From a virus: 29,334 bases of DNA. Positions within the stretch are counted from its first letter, which is position 1, and every line of letters starts with the position of its first letter. Where the stretch lies: positions 1 to 29,334 of IMG/VR virus record IMGVR_UViG_3300034522_000050. The stretch is one strand, 5' to 3'. The position numbers were made by a program, and so were the translations under genes. Positions 22,370 to 29,334 of this stretch are shown piece by piece. A model generated the notes under the pieces. The model made no database searches, was not told the DNA's origin, and saw nothing but the letters and a program-made list of their open reading frames with translations.

Positions 22370-23365
22370 TCAGAGTTCCAGCAGGATCTGCGCCAGAGGC
22401 CGCGTGCATAAATGCAGCGGGTTGGACTGGGCCTCACCCGCTACGCCCTTGTTGAACGGCAGAGGCTCAAGCTTGCTGTAGTACGGGATGCCCTGAGTGT
22501 TCACCGTTTCCATGTAGTCAGCCGGTGCGAAGGACGAGATGTACAGATCCGGCACGCCTTCGGGGATCAGCAGGGCCTTGTCGTCATGGACGAACGAAAC
22601 ACCCGCCACCTTGCCGCGATATCGCTCCCAGACGATCCCGCCGAACTCGAAGCTTTCACGCGCATCGCCACGCAGGGACGCGGCTTGCATGGTGTTGAGA
22701 TACGTCTCTTTAACCGAGCGATGCACGATCAGCTTGTTCCAGAAATTCTTGCCGCAGAAGGCGCGGGATCCGGTACTGGTGATGCTGCCCAGCGCTTCCT
22801 CTTGCATGTCGAGCGCTTCACCGGCGCGGACACGCAGCTCGGTTTCTGGATTGCCCAAGCCCATGGGCAACTTCTTGCGAGTGACGCCAAACACCTTGTA
22901 GATGTCGAGCAGCGAGGTCTTGCCGTCCGCGTCCAGGATTTGCCCGTTCAGGGCGCCCATGCGTTGGAATTCGTGGGTCGCATCCAGCTGACGGCGAGCT
23001 TTCGCCAGGCGCTTGTTGACCACATCCTGCACCGCCTGTAACTCGCTACGCGTGCCAAATGCGCGGATGCCCTGGATCTCATCGGCCTTGATGGTGAAGC
23101 GTTCCGGCAGGTGCACAGTGTTGAACGGGATCAACGTCCGCTTGGTCCCACCGACCACCAGGCCGGACGTACCACGCTCACCCGCCGGCACCAGAGCCAG
23201 GGTGTCGCCGTCCTTCTCGATCTGCACGGTCAGCGTGCTGATGCCCTCTTCGCGGAACAGGCCAAGGCTGCTGATGCGGCCCGGCAGGTATTCCTGGTCA
23301 TTGATTGCAGCGGTCAACGACGAGACGCTGAACGCATCGTCTTCAAAAATGGCGATCTCGGCCAT
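22370..23365 (-). CDS. E_head: Major capsid protein (lambda gpE family)
   Basis: 331 residues (lambda gpE 341). It shows family features: AFSVSSLTAAINDQEYLPGRI, LGLFREEGISTLTVQIEKDG, GGTKRTLIPFNTVHLPE, a long helix-rich middle, and GIPYYSKLEPLPFNKGVAGEAQSNPLHLCTRP (landmarks in part). It polymerises into the icosahedral shell with the HK97 fold and is stabilised by the decoration protein encoded just upstream. A hairpin (23389-23407) and a CTGGAGAG site precede it. The gene name is qualified to avoid confusion with tail gene E. Confidence 0.95.
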   Translation of the reverse strand: MAEIAIFEDDAFSVSSLTAAINDQEYLPGRISSLGLFREEGISTLTVQIEKDGDTLALVPAGERGTSGLVVGGTKRTLIPFNTVHLPERFTIKADEIQGIRAFGTRSELQAVQDVVNKRLAKARRQLDATHEFQRMGALNGQILDADGKTSLLDIYKVFGVTRKKLPMGLGNPETELRVRAGEALDMQEEALGSITSTGSRAFCGKNFWNKLIVHRSVKETYLNTMQAASLRGDARESFEFGGIVWERYRGKVAGVSFVHDDKALLIPEGVPDLYISSFAPADYMETVNTQGIPYYSKLEPLPFNKGVAGEAQSNPLHLCTRPLAQILLEL

Positions 23366-23388
23366 GGGGTACTCTCCAGAAATGAAAA

Positions 23389-23407
23389 ATCCCGCACTTG
23401 GCGGGAT
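23389..23407 (-). terminator. Intercistronic hairpin upstream of the major capsid gene
   Basis: A perfect 7-bp stem (ATCCCGC/GCGGGAT) with a 5-base loop, followed on the minus strand by TTTTCATTTCTGGAGAG. It may be a partial terminator or a 5' stabilising hairpin for capsid mRNA. Confidence 0.65.
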
Positions 23408-23428
23408 GAATAAATGGGGTTGGCCGGG

Positions 23429-23773
23429 TTAGCGGACGATGACGAATTGAATGGCAAGGGCCTTTTCAGCAGCAGGATCGAGACCCGTCAGGTGTGCTTC
23501 GCTGATTTCCGCCAGTCGCACAATGGCGCGACCGCGACGCACAACGTCCGATTCACCCAGAGGGCCGTAGAGGATCGCGATGGCGTTCTCGGTGCCGTCT
23601 TCCGCCGTCGGCTCATACGGCGCGAATTCGCTGGTTGCCGTGATCAAGCCAAGCACCTGGCCTGGCTCAAGCGCCGCACCGGCAGCGACATTGATCGCCT
23701 CGCGGGAAATATTGCCTGCGCCCTCGGACAGCAGGAACTCACCTGCGTGCATCGATTCGACTTTGATGGTCAT
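23429..23773 (-). CDS. D_head: Head decoration protein (lambda gpD family)
   Basis: 114 residues, close to lambda gpD (110). Landmarks are HAGEFLLSEGAGNISREAI, AALEPGQVLGLIT, FAPYEPTAEDGTENAIAILYG and a C-terminal LAIQFVIVR. Trimers bind the outside of the expanded shell at the threefold sites and stabilise it against internal DNA pressure. Its start overlaps the protease stop by 4 bases (ATGA). Confidence 0.93.
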   Translation of the reverse strand: MTIKVESMHAGEFLLSEGAGNISREAINVAAGAALEPGQVLGLITATSEFAPYEPTAEDGTENAIAILYGPLGESDVVRRGRAIVRLAEISEAHLTGLDPAAEKALAIQFVIVR

Positions 23774-24900
23774 GCTCTTGCTCCTTTCGAGGTTCCGTTC
23801 TGCGCCGCCTGACGGGAGGCCCAGATCGATTGAGGGTCAGCCTGTTTGGCCTTGACCGGAACTGCAGGGTCGTTGTCCAGCGGCAGGCTATTGTTGATTT
23901 CAAAACCGCCGCCGCTCCCCACCAACTTGTCAAACAGACGCGCACGGACTGCTGCTTCGTCCAGACCTGCCGTGACGAACTCGCCGGTGAGTTCTGGCAG
24001 CCGCGCTGCGACGCACAGGCTGTGCAATGCTTTGGCATTGGTTAATGCAGCCTGAACCACCGCTTCGCTCTCCAGCTTCGTCGCAGCGAGTATCGGATCC
24101 ACCAGGTTGCTAATGCCTGCCGCCGCACAGCCTTGGGTGACGAGCAACGCCAGCTTGACAGCGTCCAGCACCGGAACTGGATCCGGTTCAGGCGGCTCGG
24201 ACTCGGGCTCTTCATCAAGCTGGGCAAGCAGCTCTGCCGGCGCGTGTTGGAAGCGCTGCAATACACTGCCCTGTCCAAGGCAGGCTTTGACCTTCAGGCC
24301 GTCACCCACTTCATCTGCCAGGCCGAGTGCTACCGCTTCGTTGGCCGTGAGCCAGGTCTCAGCGTTGACCATGCGTCGCAGTTCCGCCTCATCAATGTCC
24401 GGCGCCTTGGCCTTATAGGCCGCGATGATCGCTTCCAGGCTCTGATCCAGGGCATCCGCCACCTTGCGCAAGTCATCGGCATCACCGGCTGCGTAGGTCC
24501 AGGGGTTGTGAATCATCAACATCGCATTAGCCGCGATCACCACTCGGTGAGCGCCACACACCGCGACACCGGCGGCACTCGCGGCTAGTGCATCAATACG
24601 CCCGGTGCACCGCTCGCCTAATCGGGACAACGCGTTGTGAATCGCCAAACCATCGAAGAGTTCGCCGCCGATGCTGTTGAACGCTGCAATGACCGGCGAC
24701 ACGCCATCATCTATCGCGCGCAGGTCCTGCATAAACTGATTAGCGGTGATACCCCAGGCGCCGATCTCGCCATAGACGAAGATCTCAATACTGCGTTGCT
24801 CGGCTTCGCCACTGGCCTGGAAGGTGTACCAGCTCTTGTCGACGACTTTGACCTGCTTGCCCGCCTTGTCATAAACGCGGGGTTTCGTTTTTTTGCTCAT
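23770..24900 (-). CDS. C: ClpP-like prohead protease with C-terminal scaffold-like region
   Basis: 376 residues. The ClpP/S14-like domain covers about 35-205: IEIFVYGEIGAWG, IAAFNSIGGELFDGLAIHNAL, catalytic Ser108 in LAASAAG, His131 in MLMIHNPWT, and a helical insertion typical of phage proteases. A Glu/Pro-rich linker (EEPESEPPEPDPVPV, about 235-250) leads to a helical C-terminal part that could work as scaffold, as gpC and Nu3 share a reading frame in lambda. No separate scaffold gene is seen; an internal start may produce one. It processes portal or scaffold proteins during prohead maturation. Start overlaps the portal stop (ATGA). Confidence 0.93.
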   Translation of the reverse strand: MSKKTKPRVYDKAGKQVKVVDKSWYTFQASGEAEQRSIEIFVYGEIGAWGITANQFMQDLRAIDDGVSPVIAAFNSIGGELFDGLAIHNALSRLGERCTGRIDALAASAAGVAVCGAHRVVIAANAMLMIHNPWTYAAGDADDLRKVADALDQSLEAIIAAYKAKAPDIDEAELRRMVNAETWLTANEAVALGLADEVGDGLKVKACLGQGSVLQRFQHAPAELLAQLDEEPESEPPEPDPVPVLDAVKLALLVTQGCAAAGISNLVDPILAATKLESEAVVQAALTNAKALHSLCVAARLPELTGEFVTAGLDEAAVRARLFDKLVGSGGGFEINNSLPLDNDPAVPVKAKQADPQSIWASRQAAQNGTSKGARA

Positions 24901-26378
24901 GGTTGGTCCTTGTCATCAAACGTCTCGATGGCATCAAGAGTCGTGTAGTTGAGGCCGAGGTCTGTTGCCCTGGCGAGATCGGCAGCGTTTTCTGTGTCGA
25001 CCGTTTCCGCGTCATAGCCGGTGCGCAACACCATCTCGCTGCGAGAGGCAAAGCCCGCCTGCACTTCCATCCTACGCGCCTGGACGTCCTGTACCGGCTG
25101 GATGTAGGCCCAGCCTTGCGGAACCCAGCGCGTGCGCAGGTATTCGCGTCGACGTTGTGCGTAGTCTTCCAGCACCACGGCGCCGGACAACACAGCCATG
25201 TCCATCCACGCGGCGCGCACTGGGCGACACAGCTGATGCACGTACACGCCGAATTGCAGCTGTTCCAAACGCCGACGGAACTCGTTGAGAACCACGCGCA
25301 GCGCCCGATCGTTAACCTCCCGCATGTCGCCGGTGAGGATCTCGTAGGGTGTACCTGAACCTGCCGCCGCAGCCATCAGCTGCTGCCGCATGAAGTCCGG
25401 GTAATTGTTGCCGGCGTCCGGTGGTTTGGAGAATTCGACCTCTTCACCTGGCCCCAGCTCCTGCATGGTGCCGGGCTCCAGGGCGACCATCGGCGTGAAG
25501 CCGTCACGGTCGGTGGTAAGCAATTGCCCCGTTACTGGGTCGCGTGGTTGCTGCCCGCTGTCCGGGGCAGGCCGCTTGATGAAGCCAGCGAACAGGTTCG
25601 CCACTTCCTGACGGAACAGCACAGCGTCATCGTAGTTGTCCAAACTGCGCAGGCGCTTCAGCACCGGCGCCAAACGCGGAACGCCGCGCAACTGCCCCGG
25701 TTCCATGGGTTCGAAAATATGCAGCACCTGCGCCGCTGGCACACGCACCAATTGGTTGTAGCCCGCATTCAACGACGACGAGTCGCGCGGATGGGACAGA
25801 TACATCCAGTACGCCACACGCTTACCGGCCGGACTGAACTCGATACCCGCGCGAATCACGTTGCCGTTTTTGGTTGTCTCAAACTTGTCGTGCGGGACAA
25901 ACTCAGGTGCCAGCGCCTGCAGCTGCAGCGGCACCGCTAAACCCTCGCTGGGGCTGCGCGGCCGCAAGCGCACAAAACACTCGCCGGCCGCTTCCACGGT
26001 GCGTGCGACCAAGGCCTGCATGCCGTAGAAGTCGGTCAGCTCGTCAGCGTCCGCTTCATCCACCCAGTCATCCCACAGCTGCTGCTGAAGTTTGCGCAGG
26101 TCTGCGTCTTCAGTGGTCGGCCTGGGCGTGATGCCGGTACCGATCAGGTTGCTGACGCGCTTGTCGATGACGTTGAACGCGTACGGGTCATTGCGCACCG
26201 CCGCCCGCGAGCGCGCGCGCAGGTTGCGCAGTGCCGGGGTGTTGATGCTGTTGATGCCGTTGTCGGTGGCTTCCCAACTGGCCGAGCGACGGCCCTCACC
26301 GGCGCCTTCGTAACTGGCCTTGATGTTCGACGGCAGCAAGAATCCATTACGGGTCAGCGTCGGATAATGTCGAGCCAT
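24897..26378 (-). CDS. B: Portal protein (lambda gpB family)
   Basis: 493 residues (lambda gpB 533). Landmarks are YEGAGEGRRSASWEATDNGINS at the N-terminus, LRARSRAAVRNDPYAFNVID, LIGTGITPRP, DFYGMQALVARTVEAAGECFVR, VLHIFEPMEPGQLRGVPRLAPVL and GTPYEILTGDMREVNDRALRVVL (in part). The dodecameric portal sits at one vertex; DNA is pumped in through it by the terminase, and the tail is joined there. Stop and start with the gpW-like gene overlap as TAATG. Confidence 0.96.
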   Translation of the reverse strand: MARHYPTLTRNGFLLPSNIKASYEGAGEGRRSASWEATDNGINSINTPALRNLRARSRAAVRNDPYAFNVIDKRVSNLIGTGITPRPTTEDADLRKLQQQLWDDWVDEADADELTDFYGMQALVARTVEAAGECFVRLRPRSPSEGLAVPLQLQALAPEFVPHDKFETTKNGNVIRAGIEFSPAGKRVAYWMYLSHPRDSSSLNAGYNQLVRVPAAQVLHIFEPMEPGQLRGVPRLAPVLKRLRSLDNYDDAVLFRQEVANLFAGFIKRPAPDSGQQPRDPVTGQLLTTDRDGFTPMVALEPGTMQELGPGEEVEFSKPPDAGNNYPDFMRQQLMAAAAGSGTPYEILTGDMREVNDRALRVVLNEFRRRLEQLQFGVYVHQLCRPVRAAWMDMAVLSGAVVLEDYAQRRREYLRTRWVPQGWAYIQPVQDVQARRMEVQAGFASRSEMVLRTGYDAETVDTENAADLARATDLGLNYTTLDAIETFDDKDQP

Positions 26379-26584
26379 TAGAGTCCTTTGCCTCCGTGGG
26401 TGAGCCGAATCACGCGAGAGCGCGGCCCGGCGGCTTGGCTCAACGACGTGCGAATCTCGTCACGAGCCTTGAGCAGTTCGTCGATGGAGCGGTACTCCAC
26501 CGTGCGGTCGGTGTAGCGCACGGTCTTTTCACCGCGCGCAATGGCGCGCTCGATGGCTTCGAGGTGCTTTGGGGTAAACGACAT
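26378..26584 (-). CDS. W_head: gpW-like head-tail joining protein
   Basis: 68 residues, the same length as lambda gpW. The sequence has HLEAIERAIARGEKTVRYTD, VEYRSIDELLKARDEIRTSL and a basic end, the two-helix and beta-hairpin layout of the family. It binds the portal after packaging to retain DNA and make the site for the next connector protein. Position between TerL and portal is the same as in lambda. Confidence 0.93.
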   Translation of the reverse strand: MSFTPKHLEAIERAIARGEKTVRYTDRTVEYRSIDELLKARDEIRTSLSQAAGPRSRVIRLTHGGKGL

Positions 26585-26585
26585 A

Positions 26586-28616
26586 TCAGCGTCTCTTCAG
26601 GTAACCGCTGGTGGAGCTGCGGCGTTGAGGGGGTGCAGCGGGTCGCGGCTGGGCGAGAGGTGCAGCAGGTGGCGGTGCGGGTAGCGACTGACGCGCGGCG
26701 ACCGGTGCCGGTGCTGGTGTTTCGTCAGCGTCGACGCGCTCGCCCTGCATGGGCTTGACGCCCAACACATCGTCGAACAAACCGGACTGCGCCAGGGCCT
26801 GTCGCACCCGTTCCCAGTCGTGTTCCTGGTAGCGGTTGATGCCGAGGTAATGCGCCATCGCCAGGCAATACACCATCAGGTCGAGCGCTTCGTTTCGTTC
26901 GGCCTTGCCCTTGACCCACTCGATACGCTTGTAGCCTTTGACGTATCGGGCAACCTTGCGCTCGGCCACGCACTGGGCGAAAAACTCGTCCGGCAAGTCG
27001 TTGGCAAAGTGCAGCGATCCAGGGCCGTTCTCGAAGGCGTAGCGGTTGTAGATCCAGTCCTTCGCAGTGTCGGTACCGACAAACCACAACTCGGCGCCGC
27101 CGCGTTCGGTTTGGCCCTTCCAAGTCACATCGACCATGGAAGGCCGCTGAGCAATCACCGGTCTGCCGGGCTTGCTTGCGCCTTTGATCGCGAAGATGTT
27201 TCGCCAGCGCCGCACCCGGCAGAACTGGTACACCTCGTCGGTGTGGTGACCGCCGGAGTCGACGCCCGTTGCTAGGATCGCCAAGGCGATACCGCAAGGA
27301 TGCCGGTAACGGACCTTGAGCTTTTCGTCCAACACCGCCCATGTGCGCTCATCCGCTGGATCGCCCCAGATGACCTGGTGATCGACCACCCAACGTTCCA
27401 TGCCGACACCGAAGCCCATCACCATCATTTCCAGGCGGTTGGCCTGCACGTCGACGGCGCCGGTCAGCATCAGCACGCCCGTCGGCATACTGCCGAGGGT
27501 GTAGGTTTCCAGCCGTGCCCGAGCGACCAGCACTTCTGCCTTGGTCTGCTCTTGCGCGCTGTCCCAGACCTTGGCGAGACGAGTGTTGTAGAACACTTGC
27601 ATCAGGCCCATATCGCCCTTGGCTTGGGCCTTCTTGGCGTCTTCGAACTCCTCGGCAAGCGAGGCCCAGTCCTTCCAACCAATCGGCGAGTACAGGGCGT
27701 TGAGGTGAAAGCCCACAGTCTTGCCATCGCCATTGCCATGGGCACGCCACTCGCCACGGGCGAGCATGTCGGTCTTGTGATGCTCCTCGATCAGCACGTC
27801 ACATTCAGGCGCAGCGCACTCGTAGTGAACCGTGCTGTAGTCCTTGCTGTAGTGCAACCGCTCCCATTCCAATACCTGCATGTGCCCACAGGTGGGGCAC
27901 GGCACGTAGTAGTAACGCTGGTCGCTGGACTCAAACAGGTCCGCGATGCGCGAAGCGCCTTTGATCGTCGGCGAGCTGGAGAAGTAGATCTTCGCGTTGC
28001 GGCCAAAGTTGGTCGCCCGGGTTTCCGCCAGAACGATGGGGTCACCTTCCTGGCCGACATCGTTCTCCCATCGGTCAACTTCGTCGCCATAGATGTAGCG
28101 CGCCGACAGCTCGGACAGGTTGGCCGCAGAGCCCGCCGTCGTGACGTACAGGGCGCCACCCTCGAATTCCTTGGTGTCCATGGTGTTGCGCGCATCCCGT
28201 GAGCGGTTGGCCGCTACACGCTTCGCCAACTCCGGGGTTGCCTTGATGGTCTTGCTGATCCGCCCGGACACCCGCTTTGACAGGCTCAGACTGGGCAGCA
28301 GCGCCAGGATGTTGGACGGTGCCATGTGAATCAGTCCGCCCATCCAGTTCAAAGCGATCTGCGTTTTCATCAGCTGCGAAGCTACCATGGTGACCACTCG
28401 CCGGCATGGGTGCGCCGGCGACAGACAGCGCATGGGCTCGCGAGCGTACGGCGTTCGTTCGGTGCGGTACTGGCCGGGCTCAGGCGCGCCCGTGTCTCGC
28501 GGGATGCGCATGTACTCATCGGCCCACTCGTCGATCCAGAGGTCTGGGTCGGGTCGTAGACCACGGAAATAGGCCTCACGGTACGCACGGTCACCGTCAG
28601 GAAATTCCGTGGTCAT
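26586..28616 (-). CDS. A: Terminase large subunit (lambda gpA family)
   Basis: 676 residues (lambda gpA 641). The ATPase part has a variant Walker A (ASQLMKT, 79-85) and Walker B (YIYGDEVDRW, 174-183, with D178 and E179), plus the coupling-type SSSPT. A Cys-rich knuckle (CPTCG and a later C-x4-C) lies near 240-275. The nuclease part has acidic motifs GAVDVQANRLEMM and TGVDSGGHHTDEV and a late EALDLMVY. The C-terminal 60 residues are Pro/Ala-rich and probably disordered, ending in YLKRR, where lambda gpA contacts the portal. It cuts at cos and powers DNA packaging. Confidence 0.97.
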   Translation of the reverse strand: MTTEFPDGDRAYREAYFRGLRPDPDLWIDEWADEYMRIPRDTGAPEPGQYRTERTPYAREPMRCLSPAHPCRRVVTMVASQLMKTQIALNWMGGLIHMAPSNILALLPSLSLSKRVSGRISKTIKATPELAKRVAANRSRDARNTMDTKEFEGGALYVTTAGSAANLSELSARYIYGDEVDRWENDVGQEGDPIVLAETRATNFGRNAKIYFSSSPTIKGASRIADLFESSDQRYYYVPCPTCGHMQVLEWERLHYSKDYSTVHYECAAPECDVLIEEHHKTDMLARGEWRAHGNGDGKTVGFHLNALYSPIGWKDWASLAEEFEDAKKAQAKGDMGLMQVFYNTRLAKVWDSAQEQTKAEVLVARARLETYTLGSMPTGVLMLTGAVDVQANRLEMMVMGFGVGMERWVVDHQVIWGDPADERTWAVLDEKLKVRYRHPCGIALAILATGVDSGGHHTDEVYQFCRVRRWRNIFAIKGASKPGRPVIAQRPSMVDVTWKGQTERGGAELWFVGTDTAKDWIYNRYAFENGPGSLHFANDLPDEFFAQCVAERKVARYVKGYKRIEWVKGKAERNEALDLMVYCLAMAHYLGINRYQEHDWERVRQALAQSGLFDDVLGVKPMQGERVDADETPAPAPVAARQSLPAPPPAAPLAQPRPAAPPQRRSSTSGYLKRR

Positions 28617-28619
28617 AGG

Positions 28620-29222
28620 TCAGCTCGTAGTCATCGCTCGTTCAAGATCGGAGGAGGACATGCGCTCAGCCTCTTCCAGTGATTTACGGAGTGTCGCCGC
28701 CAGGTGTTTTTCGATGTCCCAAGGATCGGTCATGGCTGCCAGCTTGTGGGACAGTTGGGGCAATAGGCCGAACAACTGGTCGCGCAGATGGCGCCCCGCG
28801 TTATACGCCCCAAGCTCGACGGCATCCCTTGCAACCAGCGAGCCCTGCGCTTTGTGCAGCTCGATCTCGGCTAGTTGCGCCAGGTTGTGTTCGCGCATGG
28901 CGCGAGCCTTCTGGAAGTCGTGGCCCTTGGCGCCGACAGCAATAGTCTGCTGCGGCGCAGCCGTGTTAGTCGGCTCGACCAGGGGAGACAGTTGACTGTA
29001 AACGTCACGCTGGATCCGGTCCTGCTGGTGGCGAGCTGCGACGGCGGCCTTGCTGGGGTCGGCGGTTTCGAGGATCAACGCTTCGGTTGCTAGCACGTCC
29101 ACCATCTTGCCGTCCGGCGAAAGCACCAGGCGATTGTTGCCTTTCAGCCAAGTGATATAGCTCGGCGTCCTGCCGATGCGAACCGCGAAAGCGCTTTTAG
29201 ACAGGAACAATGGATCCGTCAT
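28620..29222 (-). CDS. Nu1: Terminase small subunit (Nu1-like)
   Basis: 200 residues (lambda Nu1 181). The N-terminus carries a winged helix-turn-helix-like segment (LSKSAFAVRIGRTPSYITWL) with LVLSPDGKMVDVLATEALI, as in Nu1-type DNA-binding subunits. The middle is polar, and the C-terminal half is helical (KARAMREHNLAQLAEIELHKAQG, in part) for contact with TerL. It recognises cosB and loads TerL. A near-consensus AAGGAGG lies 4 bases ahead of the ATG. It is the first gene of the late operon in this window. Confidence 0.9.
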   Translation of the reverse strand: MTDPLFLSKSAFAVRIGRTPSYITWLKGNNRLVLSPDGKMVDVLATEALILETADPSKAAVAARHQQDRIQRDVYSQLSPLVEPTNTAAPQQTIAVGAKGHDFQKARAMREHNLAQLAEIELHKAQGSLVARDAVELGAYNAGRHLRDQLFGLLPQLSHKLAAMTDPWDIEKHLAATLRKSLEEAERMSSSDLERAMTTS

Positions 29223-29232
29223 AAGCCCTCCT

Positions 29233-29272
29233 TTTCAACGGCTTTTCAATGGAAACCTTTCAATTTCAATGG
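29233..29272. repeat. Four TTTCAAY repeats upstream of TerS, possible terminase (cosB) sites
   Basis: TTTCAACGG (29233-29241), TTTCAATGG (29244-29252), TTTCAAT (29258-29264) and TTTCAATGG (29264-29272) are arrayed between TerS and the cos-like sequence, followed by an inverted ATTGAAT. In lambda the Nu1-binding R sites lie in this interval. The match is by position and repetition, not by sequence. Confidence 0.5.
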
Positions 29273-29313
29273 ATTGAATTTCAGTAAGCTGGCAACCCTG
29301 CCGCTAACGCTTT

Positions 29314-29334
29314 CCCGCGGGTTTCCTGCCCCGT
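29314..29334 (-). other. cos: cosN-like packaging site (lambda type)
   Basis: On the minus strand the last bases of the window read ACG, then GGGCAGGAAACC, then CGCGGG. Lambda cosN reads ACG, GGGCGGCGACCT, CGCGGG with the same spacing, and lambda cleaves to leave the 12-base overhang in the middle. The match to both flanks and to the first four bases of the overhang, and the location about 100 bases before TerS, support a cos site with a predicted overhang GGGCAGGAAACC. It is at the very edge of the window, so its far side cannot be inspected. Confidence 0.7.

Noticed and set aside
27300-28202. Plus-strand frame of 300 codons
   Set aside because: It is antisense to the terminase large subunit gene, which is unmistakable. 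Long antisense frames are common in GC-rich genes.
1-29334. CRISPR arrays, insertion sequences, rRNA genes
   Set aside because: No regularly spaced repeats, transposase frames, terminal inverted repeats or rRNA-like segments were seen.

Overview
The window is one end of an integrated tailed prophage plus a short piece of host flank. Protein resemblances, moderately high GC and the tRNA-Ser attachment site suggest a Pseudomonas-type gammaproteobacterium (inference; no host marker gene is present). The phage is a mosaic. Its packaging and head genes follow lambda in family and order (cos, TerS, TerL, gpW, portal, ClpP-like protease, gpD, gpE, connector, gpZ-like, gpU-slot protein). Its tail is a contractile P2-type tail (V, W, J, I, H, G, sheath FI, tube FII, E/E', tape measure, U, X, D). 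All structural genes lie on the minus strand, so the morphogenesis operon reads from the right edge of the window to the left.

Layout, left to right. 1-147: host flank ending in a strong hairpin terminator. 148-173: the 3' end of a tRNA-Ser gene, read as a prophage attachment site (attR or attL). 174-549: attachment-proximal DNA with three 11-bp-phased GCCCT repeats and no convincing gene. 550-1680 (+): a lone cargo gene with an N-terminal HNH nuclease domain and a C-terminal domain like baseplate gpW/gp25. 1681-1991: no gene seen. 1992-3687 (-): umuD and umuC-like SOS mutagenesis genes. 3789-4538 (+): an SRAP (YedK/HMCES) abasic-site protein, divergent from umuDC across a LexA box. 4683-5477 (-): a Dam-family adenine methyltransferase with its own LexA box. 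5627-6728 (-): a lysis cassette with Rz/Rz1 spanins, a lambda R-type endolysin and a 27-codon remnant of an apparent GH19 endolysin. 6788-20886 (-): the P2-like tail. 20883-29222 (-): the lambda-like connector, head and terminase genes. 29233-29334: repeats and a sequence that aligns with lambda cosN.

How it fits together. TerS/TerL would cut at cos and package DNA through the portal into a gpE/gpD shell. Connector and tail-terminator proteins join this head to a P2-type sheathed tail. The baseplate carries a spike (V) and a fibre with a C-type-lectin-like tip. Lysis would use the endolysin and spanins; no holin is recognised here and it may lie beyond the right edge together with the integrase, repressor and replication genes. 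At the att-proximal end, three DNA-damage-related units sit under two LexA-type operators (umuDC, SRAP, Dam), and next to them is the HNH-gp25 fusion, the best candidate here for an undescribed phage-interference or phage-sensing protein.
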